A program made the translations under genes and the position numbers. Under the pieces are notes generated by a model that was not told the DNA's origin, searched no databases, and worked only from the letters and a program-made list of their open reading frames with translations. A DNA stretch of 64,000 bases from Aplidium turbinatum. Its lineage: Eukaryota > Chordata > Ascidiacea > Aplousobranchia > Polyclinidae. Below are positions 1-11,668 of this stretch, one piece after another. The DNA lies in contig OU964922.1 in assembly GCA_918807975.1 (NCBI GenBank), positions 26,152,329 to 26,216,328 on the forward strand, in the 5' to 3' direction. The stretch's first letter is position 1. Each line of letters opens with the position of its first letter.

Positions 1-100
1 TACATTTCTACACTACATCTTTATTGTGTTTTTTGGATTCAATGCATCAAGCATACTTTCGTTTTTTTTTTCATTCGCTTTTAATATACTGTATTTACAG

Positions 101-3100
101 GGCAGAATGGCCCACCCACCTTGCCTGACAGAGGTAAGCTACTGATTTGCAAATAACTTGTTCGTTTATATTAACAGTTTATCGACCATACTAGATACTA
201 GCGTTCGGTGTGCACTCCTTTTTGTATGAAACTGAATAAAAAATAGTTCACTGAACTGTAAAAATTTTAGTTTTAAACTCGGCTTGAGTACTAACAAAAA
301 TTGACAGGCTTGCTATATTATACTGCTCGAAAGCAATTGTAGTTTAAGTTAGACAAACTTGTATTTTGAAGTTGATTCATGAATATAAACATTTATATAC
401 TTGTTTTTTATGCAGACGCTGGACCACCTGCTCTTCCCAATAGAGGTGGGAAAATTGTGACACAAAGCAACACTAAAAGCATATAATGTTCAACGTTTTT
501 ATAACATCACAATGTGTTAACTCCAGTCCCCAAGTAACGAAATTCTTTAGTGAAGGCGGAAATAAAATACTGTATAAGCAATAAGTATGCTTATAGAATT
601 CAAAGGACAGTTTTCGCGAGAAAACTATGCCTTAACTTTACTGGTTTGGGAAGAAATAGACGGAGCAAGGAGAAATCAAAAATGTGTTAATACTGCAGCG
701 CTTCGCTCACCACGGCAATCGGCTTCCTCTAAGAAAACAATGTTTATAATGCCAACTTTTGACGATATATTCGTACAAACGTCCAAGAAATTAAAACAAA
801 TGGTCTGTAATATTTTTATTTTCTGTACTGATCGCTGCAAAAAAAAAGCGAAAACATGGACAAAAACGAAACGAACTTTATGACCAAAGATAAATAATTG
901 AATATCATCAATGCAGATGGGGACTCGCCTCCTCCACCGGCTGCTGTTGCTCTTCGAGGTCTTCCTCCGCCACCAGGCGGAAAAAAGCCGTCAGTTGTAC
1001 CATCCGCAGGTATCGGTTTAGGGTATTTATCAGACATGTGATTTAATGCATGATATTGTATGCTGTTCTACTGCAAGAAAGCTGAACTATCCCGAGATAT
1101 TTTAAGCAGTGAATTCAATGTAGCTAAAAACTGGTTCGTTTTGACTAAATTTAGCCACATCTGGCAACCTTGTGTATACGTGATTGTATTAGATCCACTC
1201 GAAAAAGTTGGCCAGAAACTGGTTCCGCAAACATTTTTATTTTTAAGAAGCGGTTTGCGCAAACCGGTCGAATCCCACCATTGGTTGCAATCATGTTGCA
1301 AGTGATATTCTGCTTTCATTTGGGCTACATCATTTTTGTGAATCTATCTTATGTACAGTAAACTGAAAAAACGTAGTCTGTTTTGAATCCGTAGAAAGTC
1401 ATTCCTCACATGGTGTATATCTGTATAATGTTATTGTCAGTCTAATGCGAAGTGACCAAGTACTAAATTAGCAGAGTAGGCTTAATACGATTTTAATTAA
1501 TTCGTAAGTTTCATGTAGATAAACTGAAAAATAAAACTTTTTTCGGTGAAGTACCTTTGTTTGTTTTTAGATCTTCCACCAGGGGATGACGTATATGACG
1601 ATACAGATATTGCGCCGGCTCCTTCTCTTCCAGCTAGACCTTCTCATCCACCACTTAATAGAGGAGTATCTTCCGGAGAAATGTAAGTTTAACTGTGCAA
1701 AATCATATCGAAATTAAATGAAGTTAGCATCACCGGAACAAGACATATAAAAATCAATAGATATCTGCTAAATCATACATGTCTAAATGCATAAGAATAC
1801 AAATCTCTACAGCTTACAACACAAACCAAAACGGCGCAATAATTTTTGTCTAAAAACTAACTAATTTTCTTTTACGTTAGTCCTTGCAACCGACAGTCTA
1901 TTCTTTTACTTCTTTAGGTTGACGATATTTTCCGGACTAAAATTAAAGGTCTACTGTAGAGATCAGTCAGTCTTTGGTTTCATCATCCAGCCTAACAAAT
2001 GATTGAAATCAAAATCGAACGATAAGACTAAGATCAAGTGAAACAGACAATTTTTTTAAATTCATCTCGTTTTAGTGTTGAAAATGTGAAAGTAACGCAT
2101 TGAAAAGCTATCACAGTTATTTCTCGTGACAACCTCGTGTTTTTTTGGCTAAGATTTCACTGCTTCCTGTTATTCTCACCAAGCTAAGTGCGTAGAATGG
2201 GATAGTTTGTGTCCTACAAACGAAGATAAATGTTGAGGTCGGACATTCCAGCACAAAACATTTTCAACTGCTCCCCTTTAAATATAATATGGCTGTTTGT
2301 TTGTCTGGATGACTTTTTCACGATGTCAAATTCCATTTTCACCATAAACGTTCTTTGTTGCATTTGTAGAGAGACATGGGATGATGAGGAAGATGAAAAC
2401 CTTTACGACGAGACTCCAGATGAAGGAGGAGCAGGACCCCCTAGACCTGGTATTTTAATGGCGTTCTCGCAACAAAAATAAGCAAGGAACAAATTGTTTT
2501 AAAAAATTAAAATTGTCGTTCTTGCTTGTATAGTAGTCATCCTGCTCTTGAAGTTTGGAGTGTATGATTTTTTAAAACAGTTTTACTTTTAGACGTACCG
2601 GTAGCCTATGTTTGAAATAACAATACAAGAAGTTTTGTTTTAGTGTTCTATATCATCCGCATGTTAAATTTGTATATTGAAAACAAAACGATGCTTGAGC
2701 TATCTCAAATATGAAGGCAGTGTTTGCTCATGAATGTGTATGAAACCATGTTTTTTTGCCTATAGAAAATTATAAAAAAATGCATTTCAATACATCAGCG
2801 ATCTAAATTACTTTTTGGGAATATCTAATTTCTTACGTATGCCTAAAAAATTACTTTAGCGACTAATAAAAAACTAAATACCTACAAGCACCTACTTTCG
2901 AAATAAACAGTTTTTGAAATTTCAATACCCCTTGAAAGAAAGTCATTTTCTAAAAGACTTTAAATGATTTATTAAAGCACGTTAAAAATAATTAACAATG
3001 AGTTTGGCTGCGATTGCCTTCAAGCAACTCTTCCAAAGCACTGATACCTGATAGCGACCCATTTTTGATTTCGATGCAGACTGTACAAAAAGAAGCATTT

Positions 3101-6100
3101 TTATTTCAACTTTGGGAAGTAGGCCCCAAGTAATCACACGTGATTGGTCAGTTTGGTTTCTGTTTGACTTATCGTTTTGAGATAATTTTGGTTCAAATGT
3201 AAACTTGGAAAATGGGGATGCTCAATTAACAAACTTTACGAATTAACGTTGTGAGGTTAGCGAGGAAAACTTTACAATTTTTTGTTTTATTTTTGTAGTT
3301 TCTATTAGTTTATTTGTCATATACAGTAGAATTCGCCTATGGTGACTTTGGCTATAGTGACACTTCGCCTATAGTGACACTTGTTGCAAAGTCCCGTTTG
3401 CACACGCAACAGTTGAGTAGAATTTGGCTATAGTGACACTTCGGTTATGGTGACACTTTTTACGCGGTCCCTTCAGGTGTCACTATAGGCGAATTCTACT
3501 GTATAACAAACGATGTAAAATTTCTGTAGTTTGTAGCACAAGATGTTTCCAAATCCTGTTACAACAGTAACTTCAACAGGATCGTTTTTCTGAGTCAGCC
3601 TATATCTAATATTGGCGGTCATGTTACTTTGACGTTGGATTTTTTGGTTTAATATTTACAGACTAAAATTAAAGTTTTTTTTACGTTTAAAGTTATTTTG
3701 TCCTCACCACCGAAGATAGTTTTGTAAGACTTAACGTGTTTCACTTTAGGAATGGGCCGCGATACACAACCACAAGAGATTGAACCTGATGAGGTAAGTG
3801 AGTGGATATAAATAGATATAAACCATCAGAGATCTAAACCACCAGAAGCAAAGTTCTGGTTGAAAAATATGTTGCATTTTTTGCACAGTTTAACGTTCAG
3901 TAGGCCTAGAAACTGTTTTGGGTTTCAGGGGTGACTTTCTCATTTTCAACAGTCAATAGCAGGACCGTTAAGAGGTTAATTTGGGCCCGGTACCAATGGG
4001 ATACTCGGGCCCCAGATCAATACACTTCTATAAAAAAGAACTATATTAAAAAAAAATATGCGCTGGTTTTTTCAAGTTTTTGGACCCCTTAGAAAATTTG
4101 CGGCTCCTAAAATTATTCCAGGCCTGGGTTCCAAAAGTATCCACTGGACCTCCCCCGTCAAAGCCTCTGGTCAACAGGATATGCTTCAATCTAAATATTG
4201 AAACATCATCCAACAAAAATTAGTATTGTAGCAAGAACAACAGGTTTTAAAGTTGTTTGGCGTACAGTAATTCATAGTTACAAATGAACTTGAACAGATT
4301 ATTTAGCTATCAGCACAGGATCACCCACTTGATTGTGGCAACTTTTATACCACAAATCATCGAATTAAATATTAATCTTTTATGTATTCACAATTATTGT
4401 GCCATAAAAGTTATGTAGGCCACTTGCGTAAATCAAAGGAGTTTGTGACGTTTGACAGTTTAACGACCAAAGGTCAAGATAAATTTCAATTTTTGATAAA
4501 ATTTCTTCGCTACGAGCAGCCAATCATCCTAATGAAAATGCGTTTTTGCTTGTAAACACGCTGCTGGCAGCATTGTTGTTTGTTTTTGCGCAGTGGAGTG
4601 AAGCAAGAATTGACAGCGAGTGTGTCGCCCTACTTGTCCAGAGTCGTGAGTGAAACACGTAGGCCAATGTCCATCGCTTCAATTCTTGCTATACTCGGCT
4701 GCCGGGAAACATTTGTTGATTAGATAGTCTTAATGGCTACCGAGGAGGCTTCACTCCCGGTATGATTAACAAAACGCAATGCTCGCTGTTCAATAGTGAG
4801 TAGCCCATTCAGCCTTGTGCTGACGCTAGGTAGATCACTCCTTCCACACTATTGTTTGTTCATAAACATTTTCCATTAGCTTTCAAAATTGAGTTCCTGG
4901 TCATTAAATAATTTATTTGGTTTGTTACTGGTTTCAGATAAATTGTAAAAAGTACGGTGAGGTTGCTGTGCTTCTCCAAACTACACTGTTTGTTCAATAT
5001 GCTGACCTGAAGGCTGAGGTGGGCTTCCGCTACTTTGAAAGTAGCGTGCTATCGCAACAATATGCCCAAAGACCTGCGCTGCCGCTACTCGCTACCAATC
5101 AATGAAAAATAACGCAGTATCACTACTTTTACGCGCTAGCCTACTATTGTCTTAAACTAACACTGGAAAGCTCTACCCAAGTGCTCTGTGAAATCAAACT
5201 GATCATGAAAACAAATGATAGGCTATCAACTTTCAGCACCACATTCGTTTACACTGCGATTTCAACGTCGTTGTAGAAAACAATTTACAGATGAAATTTT
5301 ATTCTTATATTTCAATGTTTTTATCACAAATCTCTAAAAACAATTTATTTTTTCCACTTCAAATTAGAATGCAGCAGCGAGTAGCGGAAATACGACTGAA
5401 GTAAATGTAGCTCCTCCACGCTACTGCTACACTGGGAAAAGTAGCGTCGCTCCTGCAGACGTTACTCAAACAAAAAGGTAGCGGCGCCGCTACCGCTACC
5501 AAAAAAGTAGCGCGCCAATAACAGCACTACAAAAGTATCGCGCTACTGCTCACCTTTGTCGAAAGGTTAGCGCACACTTTTATGCGTTGGTTAGCTGACC
5601 CACTCAGTAGCTGTAGCTCAGTGGAAATTGTTTAAACTTCAGGGCAGGTGGTGAAAAGCCAGGTCAGTGTAGCTTCGTCCAGCGCTGCTATACTTACTAT
5701 GCATTCCATTTAGTGCTTATTGGACATGAAGATTGACATGATCAGCAGTTCTTTCCTTTTTTTTTCTTTTTTTTTCAAACTGGTGTCATCATTAAGAAAA
5801 TAAATAAGAAGAACGTGCTGTTTATTTACTATGACAAATACGCCATTGTTTTTGAATTTCCAGTCCCTGATAAGGTTTCTGACCTCTAAAATCTTCTCTG
5901 TCCTAGATTAAAAAGTACCCCTTGGACCCCTGTTATCGCTATACTGTGGTTACTGACGTTATCTCTTCGATGTGCTTTAAATTACATGGGGTTGGTTGTC
6001 TTTGGGTTGGTTTCACTTACTTGAAAGTAGCCTACTCACTTCATTGTTGCTCTAAACGGATTGCGGGCAGTAGCTGATGTTTTACCACCATTTGTTTAGG

Positions 6101-9100
6101 GCGAAGACACGTACGAAGACTTAGATGCATACAGCAAATTTAATGGTCCAAGAAAGTAAGTGTTTCGTTTTAAGAAAATGTAGGCTAACTGTCAGACGTT
6201 GATTGGCTACGATTGTTAACGAGATAAATGCTTTGAGTAGCAAAGAAAATTTATTGAAGTGGTTTCAAAAACTATCCTGGCTCTTAGGTCTAGCGGTGTG
6301 TTGCTAGAGCCTATCAATTTTCAATATTTTTCGGTCAATGCAGTGGTGCACCAAACAATAAGTCAACGAAAGAAGATGAAAAGAAAAGAAAGGATAACGA
6401 AAAGAAAGATAAAGAAATCAGGAAAAAATATAAGGTTGGTCTTCGTATTGGTTTGTAGCCTTTTTTCAGGTAGAGGCTAATTTAACATGTTAGGTTGCTG
6501 AGTGCTAACTGTTGTTGAGCTTACACTCGCGGTTTAATGCTTGAAAAAGAGATTTGTTTGATTTTGTGTCAATCGTATTAGGCTAAGTCACTTAGCTTGG
6601 TTAGAAATGAATTATTGGAACAGCGTTAGCTTATATCCTACTTTCGGTGACCTGGCCTGCGTCAGCAGTTCAAATCCTCTACAAGTACGCTCAACTGCCA
6701 GGATTAAGCTTTCAAAGAAGCTTCCTAGTTCGACGATTAAGATCAAATCAATCTAATTAGGATTTGTAAAATTAGTTTGTGATCTTTTACGTTGAGAATC
6801 GATATTTTAGCCATGGTCTAGCCCAGAGGTCACCAAACTTTTTTTGAGAAAGGCGAAGTGACTGCGAGAAAAGATGCTCCCGGGCCAGATAACGATTTTC
6901 TTTGAAACTTATGCTGGTAATTCAACAGAGTGGGTGTGATTTATCCAACTCGGCTACAACTGTAAGCAACAATTGAATCGTTCGGTCGTTGCAGGCGAAT
7001 GGATTGTAGAGAAAAAATCATTACTGTAGGGGTGTAGGCTATCACAAACTCCCAAAGTCACACGTATAGGCCTAGTTTGCTTTTAATCTTTCAGAAATGG
7101 CTATTTGAAAAAAATATATACAGTAGATTAGGAGGGGAAATGGCAAATTAAAATTTAGAGCCTTTGCATAGTGCTAACTTTTAATGGTATTTTTTCCATG
7201 TGTTGCATTCTTTGCACAGTTCACCAGGCGGATAGACGAACCTCGCGAGATGGAACTGGCCCGCTGGTCGTAGTTTGGTGACCCCTGGTGTAACCAACGT
7301 TGTCAAGTCTTACAGTTGTTTTATTGGCAAACTTGTTCAACGTATTTGTCATACTATTTTGCTTCATTTTAACAATGTCTACCATTTGCAGCTTCCCAAA
7401 GAAGGTGAAATTGCAGTACAAAGTCAAGGAGTGGTGAAGTCAGATTCCCGAGCGATGCCTTTAACCAAAGATTTGACCGTCCATGCCCACGAGACTGTTC
7501 ACATCATTAGAATGAATGACAACCCGAAGAGCAAGTGGCTCGTGAGAAACAACGAAGGGACATGTAAGGAAGAGACCGGTTCTTTTGGTTATCTTATTTA
7601 ATTTTGTACCGCACAGAACCGTATGATACTTGTAACAAACGTCACGGTGACTTTAGATAGCACGTTGATGGGTTCACGATATCACGCTGATGGGTTCACG
7701 TTTCCGCCTCACACTTGAAAAAGAATTTCAAAACGTTTTATTTTGCTTTTTATATGCCAACACACACTTTATAGTGGACTAAGCAGAAGTTGGTGCTGTA
7801 GATTACAAGCCTAGCCTTGATAAAAGAATATATTTTTAATTGTAAAAAGTTGAAAACCTGCCCCCATAAATTTTGCATCATAAATGTCCTGCTGCGGGAA
7901 CGAAGTAATGGCAAGACGGAAGGTGGTTCATTCCCTGGTGTGTGCAGTTGGGTAGGGTGCTTCAAGGACAGCTTCTTTATTCAAAGATACCCGAACAAAA
8001 AAGGAACAGAATAGCAACTCACAAGCAACAACACAACTAGAAGAGAAAGTTTTAAACTTTTTACTTCGTTGATGAGTCTTGCAGCCGTGATTCATATCTT
8101 CTTCAAGTGTTGTAAACTAATAGGTTTTAAGTGCAAATGAAGCTTTTTCGGCTGTAGCTTAAATCAGTACTTTTTTGAGCAAGTTGCACTTCATAACATT
8201 ATGCATCTTCAGTAGCCTGTACCACGTAGAAGAATGGACATCCAGCCTAACTAATGTCAACAAATGAAGTAGGCGGAGGCTACAAATTAGTGTAACATAA
8301 CCCACGCCTTTTTTCATGAGTACCAGTTTAAATGCAGGAAACTCACATTTGGGTGGGCTATGTTTGGTTAATCGAAAAGGCTAAACAAAGTAAAAAATAT
8401 ATATTTTTAGATGGTTACGTTGATTCTGACAACATTGATGTGGACATGCAAGTATTAAAAAATACGATGAAATCCGCTGGCAATAAGTAAGTGACCTAGC
8501 TTTGTTTGTAGCTTATAGACTACCTGAAATAGTGGGCAGTTGATGACGTGGTTAAGTTCCGCTACATAAAATATGAAAAGAAATATTTTTGTACATCTGC
8601 ATTTACTAAATCTACAGTACATCGATAGGCTATAGCCTACTATAGGGACAAATGAGATGTAGTTCATTGGTGCGGGGGTGCCATAAAGTTGGAGACATTT
8701 GATCAAGTGTCCTTGAAAAGTTTTGAATGGAATTACCTCAGGATCCATTAAGGCGTATAGTTGCTGAAGAAAAGGCGGCCGAGAGAAAGGAACTGGCCAC
8801 CCTACTCTCGTTAATGCCGAAGGCTTAGTATAATGAGAACCTTTTCTTCTCATCTCCCAATGCTTGGATCAAGTATGGGACTCACCTTTATCTTTACATC
8901 CATTAAACAAATGTAGGCCTATTCAGGTGGAATAGCCTTATAGGAGCAAGAGATCAATGATGTTTCACATTATCGCTAGCAAAAAAAAGAGAATGGTCCG
9001 CCACAGTAATTACCTAATGGCCGAAAACGCTTTCATTTTTTTCGTTTTTGTATCATGACCAACCGTGTTGTTAGGCCACTTGGTAATAGTGTATACAAAT

Positions 9101-9500
9101 TAGACCTATATAAGTTTCATCAGTCGCCTAAAAGCCTATACTTGAAACTACTTTTAAAACACAAGCTGCTTCTATTTCAGCACACTACCACGACAACCCC
9201 CGTCATTGCCCCCTCAACATCCGCAACCCGACGAGCCTTTATACGACGAGACTCGTGAGTTTTCATATCTCAATCAATTCATTTCAAATACAATATGCTC
9301 TTCAAAGAAAAAGTTTTCAATCGAAATTTCTGCTACATTGTTCTGCAGGCCTACTGGTGTGATAAGTAGACTCTGAAAATATGCAATTGGTTTTGATGAA
9401 GTAGAGTAATTACGTCATTTAGCGACGCTGCTGTGTTGTGAAAACCATGCCCAGCTCCACATTTTTTATTACAGCTGAAGACGTGTACGAAGAACTGTGA
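101..9500 (+). CDS. FYB/PRAM-like adaptor with helical SH3 domain (5' part missing)
   Basis: Twelve exons join in frame: 101-133, 416-445, 917-1009, 1571-1682, 2370-2449, 3750-3793, 6100-6155, 6344-6434, 7392-7563, 8411-8486, 9181-9254 and 9475-9500 (TGA). They encode about 294 residues. Order: proline-rich modules (GPPTLPDR, GPPALPNR), acidic tyrosine motifs (DDVYDDTD, ENLYDETPD, EDTYEDLDAY), a Lys/Glu-rich helical stretch (KKRKDNEKKDKEIRKKYK), an SH3-like fold ending RNNEGTYGYVDSDN, then PLYDET and a C-terminal EDVYEEL. A charged helix leading into an SH3 that ends in YGYV, with YD/YE sites around it, is the layout of the hSH3 domain of ADAP (FYB1) and PRAM1. Known members are scaffolds phosphorylated by Src-family kinases in haematopoietic cells, linking receptors to integrin activation. 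Which paralogue this is cannot be told. The start codon lies upstream of the window. Every junction is GT-AG and keeps frame. Confidence 0.82.
3324..3501. mobile_element. pogo/Tigger-like MITE
   Basis: The ends are inverted repeats: CAGTAGAATTCGCCTATGG on the left, and GGCGAATTCTACTG on the right, each flanked by TA. The inside repeats the motif GGCTATAGTGACACTTCG. The CAGTATAATTCG-type terminus and TA target fit pogo-type elements. It is 178 bp long with no coding capacity, in an intron of the FYB-like gene. Confidence 0.75.
3965..4180. repeat. interspersed repeat, unclassified
   Basis: A GC-richer block (GGGCCCGGTACC, AAAATTATTCCAGGCCTGGG, TACTTTTGG read on the minus strand) has a diverged partner near 31474-31540 in the opposite orientation. 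The two share an order of short motifs around AATTTTAGG. The ends were not determined. Confidence 0.4.
5014..5558. mobile_element. hAT-like non-autonomous element, copy 1 (GAGGTGGGC family)
   Basis: The left end reads CTGAGGTGGGCTTCCGCTAC and the right end GCGCTACTGCTCACCTTTG, an imperfect inverted repeat. The inside is rich in GTAGCG/CGCTAC motifs. It is the same family as the element at 15234-16031. It carries no credible ORF. Confidence 0.6.
6642..6756 (+). repeat. SINE family 1, 3' part
   Basis: This matches the 3' half of the SINEs at 17018-17330 and 19747-20010: GGTGACCTGGCCTGCGTCAG, then CTCTACAAGTA, CCAGGATTAAGC, AGTTCGACGATTAAGATC. The tRNA-like head is absent, so it is 5' truncated. 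It lies in an intron. Confidence 0.6.
6824..7287. mobile_element. hAT MITE with CAGAGGTCACCAAACT ends
   Basis: The terminal inverted repeats are CAGAGGTCACCAAACTTTTT and, on the right, AGTTTGGTGACCCCTG. The flanking 8-mers GTCTAGCC and GTGTAACC match at 6 of 8 bases, as expected for a diverged hAT target duplication. It is a 464-bp non-coding element in an intron, just upstream of the main hSH3 exon. Confidence 0.72.
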
Positions 9501-10234
9501 GATTTCATCTGACAGCATCTTATTGTCCTTCGTCTGCAAAATGAAGAGGCTGTTTCAGATATTGGTTACTGGAGCTACCTTTCATCTTTTGTTGTAGCTC
9601 AACAAAAGCGCTTAATTTTGTGTTTTAGGAGCATCAAAAACATTTTGTAGTAGAGAGTGCAAATTTTATTACGTCATTACTTTTATTTTATCAACGCTGA
9701 AAACAAAAAATTACCCTTTTATTCAGGGTAGCCTGTATCTATAAGTCTGTGCTACTGGCAAAGTAAAGTTCCGAAATGGTCATTATTCATAATATGAATC
9801 AGTCGGCCCATTATTATTAGGCCTATCCAATCAAGGCGCAGTTAGTGACCTATAATTTGTAAAAAAAGTATTGTTGTTTATAATTTTAGTGATTGTCACT
9901 CTTGTTTGTTACATGAAAATCGCTTAGCTTATCGCAGTTTCTTAAATCCGTGAAACGTTCTGTTGAAATTGGAGCATGGCCTATTGCTACTTCAAGCCAA
10001 ATTTAGCCTGGGTTACCTTACCGATAGATGGATGAAAAAATTAACAGCCTATGTCTTACCACCAACAATTGATATTTTTGAAATTAAGAAGGTTGGCTGT
10101 TTAGAAACTTTAGCCTATTGACTGTTACGTGAACTGAAAATTGTACCGTATATGCTTTTGTCACAAAAACAGACTAATTAATAAATTTTGCAATATGTTG
10201 GACATCCAACGAGCTTTTCCTCCATCCCTTTTCA
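9501..10234. other. intergenic, 3' of the FYB-like gene
   Basis: This holds the 3' untranslated region and flank of the adaptor gene. I see no second gene. An AATAAA occurs near 10179, but whether it is the one used is unclear. Confidence 0.45.
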
Positions 10235-11205
10235 CACTGTGGCAGTCACTTAAACATGTAATTCCTAGTAAGATCCCAATTGCAGCAATTACACCGCCAA
10301 CCAAACAGAAGCTACGCTGACGTCATTAAAGTTGCGTTTCCAGACAGAACAAAGAAAAAACGCGAACATTAAGTCAACGTAGGCCTATTTCCGTCGGTTG
10401 AGTGGCCTAGTGCAGGGGCCCCCAACTACCGGGTGGCGAGAACACTCGATCAACATGGCCGTCGAGATTGCGAGTAAATTGAAATTATGTCCTTAGTCAT
10501 AAAACAAATTTATTGCAGTGAAAGCAATTGCAATTATTCTTTTAATACTTATGAATCTTACCTATATGACCTGCTTTAGGCTATATTAATCAAAGCAGTG
10601 ACTGATTCAGGGAGAAGACATTTAGTCACGTGCTCCTCAAAAACGATTAAAAACACGTAAATTGTCCAAATTTTTTGCAAAATGTTTTCTCTCGCTCCAT
10701 CATCTGTTTGCTATTAACCATACTACTGGTGGCACTGGCAATGCACACTTTCGACAGTGGGTTGAAAAAATAGTAGCTAACTAGTGAAGTTATTAAGGGC
10801 CCCCTCAAAAATCAAGATACTGATAGCTCAAGGTATGTGTTTAAACCACTATAAAAATTAGATCTACTATACAAGTAGTTGTCAAACATAGTTTTTTTCA
10901 TTGCCGGTCACGAGGTTATTTTCATTTAAAAACCGGTCCGTGATAGAAAAAAGCTTGGGGACCGCCGACGTAGGGTCAAGTCAGAAATAGTCATTTCGAT
11001 GACATTAGTTCGATTCCCATTCCTGCCATAACTCGTTTTTCTGTAATTACCATACAAAATTTAAAACAAGAACCAACTCTCTGACTGAGTGCTAGAAGGG
11101 TTACAATTAGATGGTAGCCAATTAAACATGGTCTGATTGGTTGGCGGTGTAATTGCTGCAATTGGGATGTTACTGGGAATTAACATGTTTAAGTGGCTAC
11201 CTCAC
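10235..11205. mobile_element. fold-back element with a hAT-type element inside
   Basis: The outer inverted repeats are about 70 bp. Left arm (about 10235-10303) contains CACTTAAACATG and AATTGCAGCAATTACACCGC; right arm (about 11136-11205) holds the complement. The two arms align with only a few differences. Inside, about 10413-10965 starts CAGGGGCCCCCAACTACCGG and ends with AAGCTTGGGGACC, a second, hAT-like inverted repeat. No coding capacity was seen. Confidence 0.66.
10413..10965. mobile_element. hAT-like element nested in the fold-back element
   Basis: The left end CAGGGGCCCCCAACTACCGG pairs with the right end CCGGTCCGTG...AAGCTTGGGGACC. The right terminus is eroded, so the target duplication cannot be read. 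It is non-coding. Confidence 0.5.
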
Positions 11206-11363
11206 ACTATTCATTAACTTACAAAATAAATATAAACAACGGAAAATGTTTTTGATTTTTCAAAATTATGTAACAAATAGAATCCGTAGCTTATTTGTGA
11301 CCACTGTTCATGGCCTCCAAACTTTTTCTGTTTTTATTTTTTAAGCTTCAGAACCTAACATTC

Positions 11364-11425
11364 TTTACATTGATTTAACGTCTGCAAACGGTGAATCAAT
11401 GCAAAAAACTGATTTGTTGACTGGG
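11364..11425. mobile_element. palindromic MITE (CCCAGACAGC family), partial
   Basis: Contains TTTACATTGATTTAACGTCT, then CGGTGAATCAATGCAAAAAA and CTGATTTGTTGACTGGG. The left terminal arm is missing or mutated. Confidence 0.65.
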
Positions 11426-11600
11426 CACTTGCTTTTAGTCCCAAGAGTGAGTTTTAGCTTAGCGAAAACTACCTTTGACGTCTGACCTCTGTCGTCAGTT
11501 CAATTGCATTGTGTTGTTCAGAGGTCATCAATTTAGAATGTACGATGGAACCGGAATCAATGATATTTTGAAAACGCGAAAGTGTCTCTAATTTACAATT

Positions 11601-11668
11601 TCCCAGACAGCAAAATCCGTCATTTTTACATTGATTCAACGTCTGCAGATTCAATGTAAAAAACTGTA
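11601..11668. mobile_element. palindromic MITE (CCCAGACAGC family), right arm shortened
   Basis: The left arm is intact (CCCAGACAGCAAAATCCGTC, TTTTTACATTGATTCAACGT). The right arm retains TTCAATGTAAAAAACTG only. Confidence 0.75.

Larger units (their letters stand above)
6344..8486 (+). other. exons encoding the helical SH3 (hSH3) domain of the FYB-like protein
   Basis: Exon 6344-6434 gives the basic/acidic N-terminal helix, 7392-7563 most of the SH3 strands (VHAHETVHIIRMNDNPKSKW), and 8411-8486 the closing YGYV strand plus a C-terminal helix. In ADAP the extra N-terminal helix packs on the SH3 barrel and the domain binds lipids rather than classical PxxP ligands. That function is family knowledge, not visible here. 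Confidence 0.78.

Noticed and set aside
8455-8853. 132-residue minus-strand ORF
   Set aside because: It overlaps the final hSH3 exon in antisense and has no family match. Other evidence favours the plus-strand gene.
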